Assembly: GCA_017998095.1 (NCBI GenBank)
Contig: JAGODU010000060.1
Span: 1-21,999 of the forward strand
Origin: Prolixibacteraceae bacterium
GTDB taxonomy: Bacteria; Bacteroidota; Bacteroidia; Bacteroidales; Prolixibacteraceae
Reading direction: 5' to 3'
DNA length: 21,999 nucleotides
Made by a program: the position numbers and the translations under genes
Notes under the pieces: model-generated
The model's input: the letters and a program-made list of their open reading frames with translations, nothing else
Database searches by the model: none
Told to the model about the DNA's origin: nothing
Part shown: piece after piece, positions 15,897 to 21,999 of the stretch
How the letters are laid out: each line of letters begins with the position of its first letter
Position numbering within the stretch: position 1 is the first letter of the stretch

Positions 15897-17285
15897 TTAT
15901 ATACTTCTTCTGATTCTTTGCATTGCTTCTTTTGCAGTCATTTCTCCCTGAATTACTTCAGTATAAAATATTGGGGTATCTGCATTCTTTTCACTTAGTA
16001 CCCATGCACTGCTTTCATAATATCTGTATGTATTTAATCCATAAACGTTCTGAACATTATATGAGAAATTCTCAAATTGATCGGCTCCGAATGATACTCC
16101 GGCAAGATTACCTTTAATGCCTGTAGGGCATTTGGTATATCTTACCCACATTTCAGACATTGCCGGCTTATTCATGTCGAGCAGAAACTTGATTGCTTCT
16201 TCCTTATGAGGTGCGTTCTTCAATACTGCCCACATTACCTGATAACCTCCGGGATATACAGATGTTTTATTGAAAACCGGAAACTCAGTAGGCATACAAT
16301 TATGTATCTTTTCTTCATCAATCGCTAACCAGATATTGTACATCCATGAACCATTTACATAGAACAAACTTTCTTCATTTATCAGCGATCCTTTAGTTTT
16401 ATCCCAGTTAACTTTTCTCCATTCCGGATTCAAAGGTTTATAAGCAGACATTAATTCCAAAGCTTCAAGAGTTTTTTCCCAGGCATTTAATCTTCTTTCT
16501 GTAATCTGTCCGGAAAAGAATTCTTCAGGCCCGCTAAGCAATGAGGAAAACATTTGAACTGCTATTACCATTGTTGTAGGCCAATCTACTGATTCATAAA
16601 CCGGAGTAATATAACTTCCGGGATTATTTTTGTTATAATTGTTAACTGCCTTAAGATATCCTATGAAATCATCTACGGTCATACCATATTGTTTCACATC
16701 TATTCCAATTTTCTTTGCAACAGCTTTATTACACCATAAAGCCCAAAACTGACCTTCAACATATGGGCCGGGAATTATGCCGTTCCATGCTTTCTTGGCT
16801 TCGTCTGAAAGAAGTTCAGGAAGAGTGCCATCCCTGAATTCTTTGATATTACTGAAATCGACCAGATACTTTCTAGGCCAGTCAGGATCGCCACATTGTT
16901 CTAGTATCTCCTGATACTCGCCGTTGACACGAATTATATCCCATTCCGGATTTTCTTTCAGAAGCATTTTGGCAACAAACTTCTGATTGCTTTGCAGGTC
17001 TTCACGATTGTAAAATACTTCTTCCGGAAACTTAAGGTTTATTCTTACCTGTTGATTTCTGAATTCATAATCACGTACATAATTCCTTACAAGATCTTCC
17101 CTTTTTCCTTCATTAAGCCAATGTCCAATGAAGTTAACAGTTACTGGTTCAGTTGTTTTTGATATGACATTTCCGTTAGTTTCATCATATTCTTTAGAAC
17201 AACCTGTAAGAGAAGGTATTAATATGATGGCAATTATTAAAAGAGATATCGAATATAATATTTTATTGTAATGTGTGCTTTTCAT
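15897..17285 (-). CDS. ABC-type extracellular solute-binding lipoprotein without cognate permease nearby
   Basis: 462 residues with a lipoprotein signal (LIPSLTGCS, lipobox LTGC, C29). The mature part has the layout of family 1 solute-binding proteins: VTVNFIGHW opening strand, WDIIRVNGEY hinge strand, a mid-domain AWEKTLEALELMSAYKPLNPEWRKV helix pair, SLFYVNGSWMYNIW, FPVFNKTSVYPGGYQVMWAVLKNAPHKEEAIKFLLDM, and a final TAKEAMQRIRRSI helix. Sugar- or oligosaccharide-binding is the commonest role of this family, but the ligand is unknown. No ABC permease or ATPase gene is in the window. It starts 70 bp after the chemoreceptor gene with a reasonable ribosome binding site (AAAGG, 4-8 bases before the ATG) and is followed by apbE after 35 bp. 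A role as ligand carrier for the adjacent receptor is inference. Confidence 0.9.
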   Translation of the reverse strand: MKSTHYNKILYSISLLIIAIILIPSLTGCSKEYDETNGNVISKTTEPVTVNFIGHWLNEGKREDLVRNYVRDYEFRNQQVRINLKFPEEVFYNREDLQSNQKFVAKMLLKENPEWDIIRVNGEYQEILEQCGDPDWPRKYLVDFSNIKEFRDGTLPELLSDEAKKAWNGIIPGPYVEGQFWALWCNKAVAKKIGIDVKQYGMTVDDFIGYLKAVNNYNKNNPGSYITPVYESVDWPTTMVIAVQMFSSLLSGPEEFFSGQITERRLNAWEKTLEALELMSAYKPLNPEWRKVNWDKTKGSLINEESLFYVNGSWMYNIWLAIDEEKIHNCMPTEFPVFNKTSVYPGGYQVMWAVLKNAPHKEEAIKFLLDMNKPAMSEMWVRYTKCPTGIKGNLAGVSFGADQFENFSYNVQNVYGLNTYRYYESSAWVLSEKNADTPIFYTEVIQGEMTAKEAMQRIRRSI

Positions 17286-17299
17286 AGACCTTTACTATT

Positions 17300-17320
17300 T
17301 TTTGTTTGCTGAAAACAAAA
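17300..17320 (-). repeat. Small stem-loop between the receptor and binding-protein genes
   Basis: Perfect 8-bp arms TTTTGTTT (17300-17307) and AAACAAAA (17313-17320) with a 5-base loop, inside the 70-bp gap and ending 15 bp before the binding-protein start codon. With one G-C pair it is weak, but it could stabilise the processed mRNA or tune translation. Confidence 0.3.
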
Positions 17321-17355
17321 GCATGAAAGCCTATTATCCTTTTATCCTTAGAATG

Positions 17356-18825
17356 TTATTTCTCAAGCTTGAAGAATAATATACTTTGTTCCAGATCAAG
17401 AGCTTCACTCTTCATAATTTCAGAATTCCTTGACATCTCTTCAGCTGTTGCTGTATATTGCTGAATTACAAGATTCAATTCCTGAATTGCACTGTTTATT
17501 TGAGAAGCCCCGTTATTCAATTCATTACTTGACACAGAAATTTCATGTACAAGTTTAGAAGTCTTTTCAATTTCAGGAGCTATTTTCATCATGAAATCAT
17601 GAGCATTGGCTGTGATACTTACAGACTTGGCAGAAAGCTTGGTAATCTCATCAGCAGCAAGCCTGCTGTTTTCTGCAAGTCTTCTTACTTCACCTGCCAC
17701 AACAGCAAAACCACGTCCCTGTTCACCTGCTCTTGCTGCTTCAACAGCTGCATTCAAAGCAAGAATGTTGGTCTGGAATGCAATATCATTTACTATAGAA
17801 ATTTTCTGGGAAATTTCTTTTATATACCTTAAGCTTTCTTCTTCTTTTACTATTAGTTCTTTAATTCCTTCTGCAGCCTGATCCGATATTTGCCTTGTCT
17901 GCATTGCATTTTGATTGCTGTCTTGTATGACAGAAGCCATTTCTTCAACAGCTGAGGAAACCTCTTCGGCTGACGTTGCCTGTTGCATTGAACCACTGGC
18001 TACCTTCATCGAAATATTGTTTATCTGGGTACTGCTGCCATTTACTTTACTAGCCCCGGATGCAATCCTCGTTACAATGTCCCTGAGCTTCTGGTTCAAA
18101 TTATTTATAGCTTCACTTAACATTCCGATTTCGTCTTCAGTATCAACAATAAGCATGTCTTTCGACAGCTTGCCATTTTGAATATCTGTTAGCTTCTTTA
18201 ACGTAAGATTTATCTTATTGGTGAAATTTCTGTTGAAAAGAAATATTATTACTGCTGAAGTAAGGACTATGCAAAATAAAGAACCCAGAATAAACATAAG
18301 CATAATTTCAGCTTTCTGAGCCCTGATTCTGTCCATCTTAGCATATATAAACAAATGACCAAGAAATTTTCCGTCATCAAGTCTTAATGGACTTATTGCC
18401 ACAAAATAATCTTTCCCCCCGCTTTCTACATTTAAAAATGCCGATTCAGTTATTTCTTTTGAAAGTTGATCATAACCCCTTAGTACAGGGACATCTTCTT
18501 TCGACTTGTCAAAATATTCTTTTTTTAAGGAGAAGTAAACCTTCCCGTTTGCTCCTATAATAATGCAATCCTCTATAGTCTCTCCAACTAAATTCTCCAT
18601 TGTCTCCTTGTCTTCAGTCGTTTCATAGCGTAAAAGACCTTTTGACATAAGATAGGCAGGTGCCTGAAACTTTTGTTGCAACCCATCCTCAATTTGAGAA
18701 GTAAATTTGCTGATATAATAAATACCTAATGCAAGTAATGCAATAAACTCCGTAATAATAATCAGAAGACCGATTTTATAGGATAATTTTTTAAACCTTA
18801 GTTTACTTGAAAGCGCAATCATCAC
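17356..18825 (-). CDS. Methyl-accepting chemotaxis-type receptor
   Basis: 489 residues in the classic order. Transmembrane helix 1 (~17-39), an extracytoplasmic sensor of ~135 residues (40-173), helix 2 (~173-197), a HAMP linker (~199-251, with the [13 protein letters not shown] signature) and a long antiparallel signalling coiled coil (~260-475). The tip is intact: [41 protein letters not shown] spans ~347-387. Glutamine/glutamate patches [16 protein letters not shown] (281-296) and YTATAEEMS (457-465) fit methylation sites. The sensor size and its [10 protein letters not shown] strand suggest a single Cache/PAS-like domain, which is tentative. Receptors of this type control a CheA kinase via CheW. 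No che gene is visible here. It heads a same-strand run with the binding protein and ApbE. A second in-frame ATG directly follows the first. Confidence 0.95.
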   Translation of the reverse strand: MMIALSSKLRFKKLSYKIGLLIIITEFIALLALGIYYISKFTSQIEDGLQQKFQAPAYLMSKGLLRYETTEDKETMENLVGETIEDCIIIGANGKVYFSLKKEYFDKSKEDVPVLRGYDQLSKEITESAFLNVESGGKDYFVAISPLRLDDGKFLGHLFIYAKMDRIRAQKAEIMLMFILGSLFCIVLTSAVIIFLFNRNFTNKINLTLKKLTDIQNGKLSKDMLIVDTEDEIGMLSEAINNLNQKLRDIVTRIASGASKVNGSSTQINNISMKVASGSMQQATSAEEVSSAVEEMASVIQDSNQNAMQTRQISDQAAEGIKELIVKEEESLRYIKEISQKISIVNDIAFQTNILALNAAVEAARAGEQGRGFAVVAGEVRRLAENSRLAADEITKLSAKSVSITANAHDFMMKIAPEIEKTSKLVHEISVSSNELNNGASQINSAIQELNLVIQQYTATAEEMSRNSEIMKSEALDLEQSILFFKLEK

Positions 18826-19139
18826 AAATAATTTTTAAGTTCATAGCTAGTATGCCTCCAAATTACTAAATTTTTGTTGCACTTGATTTTTTTATTGAAT
18901 TTTTTTTCAATTCTCTTTCATTTTGAATTCCAAATATTTATGTAAAATTTTAGTGAATACCTTACAAGTATTCAATTAAGTGTAAAATAGACAAAAAAAA
19001 TAACTGATGATTAATTAATTAAACATGAACATATGTAATTATATATTATGAAAATTAATTAAATATCAGCTATTTTTGTATTTACAGCTTCAGGAATTCC
19101 CTGCTATGTTTTGATGGATTATTTATCCTTTTTTATTCA
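18826..19139. other. 314-bp AT-rich intergenic region between nqrF and the receptor gene
   Basis: No gene was found. It should hold the receptor promoter and the end of the nqr transcript. No exact TAnnTTTG occurs on the receptor strand. It contains a 7-bp inverted repeat TGAATAC/GTATTCA (18954-18960, 18968-18974), a pair of 11-bp direct repeats AATTAATTAAA (19013-19023, 19053-19063) and no convincing terminator for nqrF. Confidence 0.7.
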
Positions 19140-20393
19140 TTAACTGCCAAAATCATCAAAATAGATGTTTTCTTTTTCAACTCCAAGGTCATACAACATC
19201 TTGTTAACTGCATTGGTCATTGGGCCGGGTCCGCACATGTAATACTCTATATCTTCAGGTGCGTCATGATTTTTCAGGTAATTATCATATATAACCTGAT
19301 GAATAAACCCTACCGGACCTGTCCAGTTATCTCCCGGTTGAGGGTCACTTAAGGCAATTGTAAACTTGAAATTAGGGAATTCCTTTTCTATTGCTCGGAA
19401 ATGATCTTCGTAGAATATTTCCCTTACACTCCTTGCTCCATACCAGTACGATACTTTCCTTCCTGTTTTTACGGTATGGAATAAATGGAAAAGGTGTGAG
19501 CGCAATGGTGCCATTCCAGCTCCTCCTCCTATATAAAGCATTTCGTTTTGGGTGTCTTGTATGTGGAATTCACCGTAAGGTCCTGAAATTGTTACCTTAT
19601 CTCCCGGTTTTCTGGAGAATATGTATGATGAACATACTCCTGAAGGTACGTTTGCCCAGCCGTTTTTCTGTCTATCCCAAGGCGGTGTTGCAATACGTAT
19701 GTTAAGCATAACAATATTTCCTTCTGCCGGATGGTTAGCCATTGAATATGCTCTGTAGGTTTCAGTGGTATTTTTCATCTTGAGATCCCACAGTTTATAT
19801 TTATCCCACTCATCACGGAATTTTGGATCAATATCAAAATCTTTGAAGTCGCATTCATATTTGGGAACATCTATTTGTATATAACCACCTGATTTGAAAT
19901 TTAATGTTTCTCCTTCAGGCAATTTTACAACAAATTCCTTGATGAATGTTGCAACATTATTGTTGGATACTACTTCACATTCCCATTTCTTGATTCCAAG
20001 AACTTCTTCAGGAATCTTTATTTTTATATCCTCTCTGACCTTAACCTGACAACCGAGTCTCCAGTTGTCCTGTTGCTCCCTGCGTGAAAAGAAGCTTGTT
20101 TCAGTCGGAAGTATCGACCCCCCTCCTTCAGCAACCTGACAACGGCACATGCCGCATGTTCCTCCTCCTCCACAGGCTGAAGGCAGGAATATTCCCTTCT
20201 CAGATAAGGTTGATAATAATGAATTACCGGGATTAACCGTTAACTCTTTTTCTTCGTTTATATTTACCTTCACTTCTCCGGTAGCAGTCAGTTTTGCCCT
20301 TGCATATAAAAGTGCTGCTACAAGTATCAGCACGATGACAAGGAAGACAACAACACTTGAAAGAATTACGAATATGGTTGAACCTAATACCAT
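19140..20393 (-). CDS. nqrF: Na+-translocating NADH:quinone reductase subunit F
   Basis: 417 residues. An N-terminal membrane helix (~7-29) is followed by a plant-type ferredoxin domain whose [2Fe-2S] ligands are C74, C80, C83 and C115 ([13 protein letters not shown] then RLGC). The FAD domain follows with YRAYSMAN (213-220) and GPYGEF (271-276). The NADH domain has [13 protein letters not shown] (288-300), CGPGPM (387-392) and a C-terminal YFDDFGS. NqrF takes electrons from NADH at the cytoplasmic face and passes them via FAD and the iron-sulfur cluster to the membrane subunits. It is the last nqr gene, starting 15 bp after nqrE, with an AAGGA-type ribosome binding site just before the ATG. 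Confidence 0.98.
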   Translation of the reverse strand: MVLGSTIFVILSSVVVFLVIVLILVAALLYARAKLTATGEVKVNINEEKELTVNPGNSLLSTLSEKGIFLPSACGGGGTCGMCRCQVAEGGGSILPTETSFFSRREQQDNWRLGCQVKVREDIKIKIPEEVLGIKKWECEVVSNNNVATFIKEFVVKLPEGETLNFKSGGYIQIDVPKYECDFKDFDIDPKFRDEWDKYKLWDLKMKNTTETYRAYSMANHPAEGNIVMLNIRIATPPWDRQKNGWANVPSGVCSSYIFSRKPGDKVTISGPYGEFHIQDTQNEMLYIGGGAGMAPLRSHLFHLFHTVKTGRKVSYWYGARSVREIFYEDHFRAIEKEFPNFKFTIALSDPQPGDNWTGPVGFIHQVIYDNYLKNHDAPEDIEYYMCGPGPMTNAVNKMLYDLGVEKENIYFDDFGS

Positions 20394-20408
20394 TGTGTCC
20401 TTAATTTA

Positions 20409-21026
20409 TTAAAGATTAATACCAAGAAAACTCATGAAGGCCAAGCCCATAAGTCCCGTTATTATAAACGTTATTCCAATACCCCTTAATGGTGCAGGGA
20501 TCTGGTTATATTTCAGCTTTTCACGAATTGCTGCAAGAGATACAATGGCTAGTGCCCATCCAGTTCCTGAACCTAATCCCCATGCAAATACCTGTCCAAT
20601 ATTTTCGTATTCTCTTTGCTCCATGAACAATGATCCACCAAGTATTGCACAGTTAACTGCGATAAGTGGTAAAAATATCCCCAATGAATTATAAAGAGAT
20701 GGAGAAAACTTTTCAATTACCATTTCAACAAGTTGAACCATTGCTGCAATAACTGCAATAAATATCATAAAGCTGAGGAACGACAAGTCAACACTTGCAA
20801 AGCTTGATCCAAGCCATGCTAACGAGCCCGGTTTCAGTACGAATTTTAAGAGCAGATAGTTTACCGGTACTGTTATTACCTGTACAAAAATAACAGCTAT
20901 ACCAAGTCCTAGCGATGTCTTTACTGTCTTTGAAACTGCCAGGTATGAACACATACCTAGGAAGAATGCAAAAACCATATTGTCGACAAATACCGACTTT
21001 ATGAATATATTAATCATTTCCTGCAT
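20409..21026 (-). CDS. nqrE: Na+-translocating NADH:quinone reductase subunit E
   Basis: 205 residues, about six membrane helices, in the Nqr-DE/RnfAE family. [21 protein letters not shown] (6-26) places a cysteine at residue 26, and [15 protein letters not shown] (121-135) a second at 126. These are the half-sites that, with the two cysteines of NqrD, hold a membrane-embedded iron-sulfur centre. The second one lies a few residues later than in Vibrio (C120 as I recall), so a small loop insertion is likely between the two halves. The order nqrD-nqrE-nqrF with gaps of 18 and 15 bp supports one operon and distinguishes this from an rnf cluster. It functions in the inner membrane as part of the Na+ pump. 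Confidence 0.97.
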   Translation of the reverse strand: MQEMINIFIKSVFVDNMVFAFFLGMCSYLAVSKTVKTSLGLGIAVIFVQVITVPVNYLLLKFVLKPGSLAWLGSSFASVDLSFLSFMIFIAVIAAMVQLVEMVIEKFSPSLYNSLGIFLPLIAVNCAILGGSLFMEQREYENIGQVFAWGLGSGTGWALAIVSLAAIREKLKYNQIPAPLRGIGITFIITGLMGLAFMSFLGINL

Positions 21027-21044
21027 ATTCTTTCTGTTTAGATG

Positions 21045-21677
21045 TTATTCTTTTTCTATCAGCTCTTTCTTGTAACTCCTCTGTATCCAGATGATACAGC
21101 CTACTAGTATCAATGCCATTGTTGGCATTATCATCATACCGTTATTTACATAACCGGCTTCATAGAAAGATTGTGGAACTAGTTGAAATCCAAGTAATGT
21201 TCCTGAACCAAATAATTCTCTTACTGCCGCCACAATTATCAGTATCATTGCATATCCTGCTCCATTACCAACGCCATCAATAAATGAAGGCCAAGGTTTA
21301 TTGGCCATTGCATAGGCTTCGAGCCTTCCCATTATTATACAGTTTGTTATAATCAATCCTACATATACTGAAAGCTGTTTACTAACATCATATACGAAAG
21401 CTTTAAGGATTTGATCAACCAGAATTACCATTGTTGCAACAATTACCAGCTGCACAATGATTCTTATTCTGGGAGGGATATAGTTTCTTAGAAGTGATAT
21501 CACAAGATTGGACAATGCGGTTACAACCATAACCGAAATACCCATTACTATCGCCGGCTTCAGCTTTACTGTTACGGCCAGAGCAGAACAAATACCCAAT
21601 ATTTGCACCGTTACCGGATTCTGCAGATTAAGCGGGCCTGTTAGTAACTTGAAATTTTTTGAAGATAATACGCTCAT
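21045..21677 (-). CDS. nqrD: Na+-translocating NADH:quinone reductase subunit D
   Basis: 210 residues with about six hydrophobic helices, homologous to NqrE. The landmark cysteines are at 30 (QNPVTVQILGICSALAV) and 113 (LIITNCIIMGRLEAYAM), matching the pair that shares an iron-sulfur cluster with NqrE. GRLEAYAMANKPW (117-129) is typical of NqrD/RnfE proteins. It is a membrane subunit of the Na+-NQR complex. The gene starts 15 bp after the nqrC stop and ends 18 bp before nqrE, indicating co-transcription. No anomaly in length or composition was seen. Confidence 0.97.
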   Translation of the reverse strand: MSVLSSKNFKLLTGPLNLQNPVTVQILGICSALAVTVKLKPAIVMGISVMVVTALSNLVISLLRNYIPPRIRIIVQLVIVATMVILVDQILKAFVYDVSKQLSVYVGLIITNCIIMGRLEAYAMANKPWPSFIDGVGNGAGYAMILIIVAAVRELFGSGTLLGFQLVPQSFYEAGYVNNGMMIMPTMALILVGCIIWIQRSYKKELIEKE

Positions 21678-21692
21678 TATGATAGTATTTAA

Positions 21693-21999
21693 TTATTGAC
21701 GATTTTGAATGAAAAATGTTTTGTATTGCACAAGACAAGTATCAAGCATTGCTTCAAGCGCTTTTGATGTGATTGTACCTCCCGAGATTGCATCTACTCC
21801 ATGTACATCTCCATCTTTAGCTCCACCTTTTATTACTTTAACTGAAACGAATTCTCCGCTCTCATTAAATATCTTCTTGTTTGAGAATGGAGCTTCGAAA
21901 ATTTCTGTTGCAATTTCAGCTCCCAATCCAGGAGTTTCTCCCTGATGATCGAAAGTAGCTCCATAGATTGTGTTCATGTCAGGTTTGAATGACATATAC
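21693..21999 (-). CDS. nqrC: Na+-translocating NADH:quinone reductase subunit C, 5' part outside the window
   Basis: About 102 C-terminal residues are visible; the frame stays open to the right edge, so the true start lies outside and the internal ATG at 21995 should not be taken as the start. YGATFDHQGETPGLGAEIA and GVDAISGGTITSKALEAML are the FMN-binding domain signatures. The threonine in SGGT (codon 21774-21776) is the expected covalent FMN site, the target of ApbE. The usual motif is SGAT, so Gly replaces Ala before the threonine. NqrC is anchored in the inner membrane with its flavin domain in the periplasm. It is followed by nqrD after 15 bp. Confidence 0.95.
   Translation of the reverse strand, partial: YMSFKPDMNTIYGATFDHQGETPGLGAEIATEIFEAPFSNKKIFNESGEFVSVKVIKGGAKDGDVHGVDAISGGTITSKALEAMLDTCLVQYKTFFIQNRQ

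Noticed and set aside
17606..18181. Long antisense open frames (91 and 88 codons) opposite the chemoreceptor
   Set aside because: They lie in the coiled-coil coding region of an unmistakable receptor gene and encode Ser/Ala-rich low-complexity sequence, a typical shadow of biased codons on the opposite strand.
19083..19104. CAGGAATTCCCTG stem as nqr terminator
   Set aside because: Four-pair stem without a uridine run on the nqr strand.
19116..19135. GGAT-TATTT-ATCC followed by six T on the plus strand, downstream of nqrF
   Set aside because: The stem has only four pairs and it is oriented for plus-strand transcription, where no gene ends nearby; not a credible nqr terminator.
20149..20412. 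87-codon plus-strand frame opposite the nqrF start
   Set aside because: It is fully antisense to the ferredoxin-domain coding region and has no recognisable motif; nqrF on the other strand is certain.
1..21999. CRISPR arrays, tRNA/rRNA genes, insertion sequences, toxin-antitoxin or phage genes
   Set aside because: None seen: no regular spaced repeats, no tRNA-like GC-rich cloverleaf blocks in the gaps, and no transposase or integrase motifs in any substantial frame.

Overview
The window looks like a chromosomal segment of a low-GC Bacteroidota, most likely class Bacteroidia (a Bacteroidales/Marinilabiliales-like anaerobe or facultative anaerobe). The grounds are a DUF2723/GT117-type envelope protein followed by a NodB deacetylase, a secreted '6-bladed beta-propeller' protein, an OmpH/Skp paralogue, an Nqr sodium pump with a lipoprotein ApbE, and promoter-like sequences of the Bacteroidota type (TAnnTTTG). 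No rRNA, tRNA, CRISPR array, insertion sequence, phage or integrase gene was seen. The content is mostly housekeeping plus a few less ordinary arrangements. The taxonomic call is inference from gene content.

Layout. 1-3563 (minus): a large multi-pass DUF2723 protein, then a polysaccharide deacetylase running off the left edge. 3750-4771 (plus): a Nudix hydrolase translationally coupled to a LysE-type exporter. 4764-8022 (minus): folC, an AlbA_2-type DNA-binding protein and a secreted alkaline phosphatase, read in that order, the last overlapping the exporter tail to tail. 8160-10224 (plus): a PIN-PhoH ATPase and a nitroreductase, with an unusual interleaved inverted-repeat leader between them. 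10319-11233 (minus): monofunctional proline dehydrogenase. 11524-13639 (plus): an OmpH/Skp-like protein behind a good promoter and a long leader, a strong terminator, then a family 2 glycosyltransferase and a 68-residue membrane protein. 13636-18825 (minus): a chemoreceptor, a lipoprotein solute-binding protein, ApbE and a secreted propeller protein, read in that order. 19140-21999 (minus): nqrF, nqrE, nqrD and the 3' part of nqrC.

How the genes fit together. The Nqr subunits form a Na+-translocating NADH:quinone reductase. ApbE, encoded downstream on the same strand, is the enzyme that attaches FMN covalently to threonines of NqrB and NqrC, and the NqrC target threonine is visible at 21774-21776. 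Between them sits the least ordinary feature of the window: a methyl-accepting chemotaxis-type receptor directly followed by an ABC-type solute-binding lipoprotein with no permease or ATPase in sight, which suggests a sensing rather than an uptake role. I found no clear evidence of a wholly new system. The best leads are this receptor/binding-protein pair, the structured leader before the nitroreductase, the long OmpH leader containing a 7-codon ORF inside a hairpin, and the small conserved-looking membrane protein at 13433-13639.
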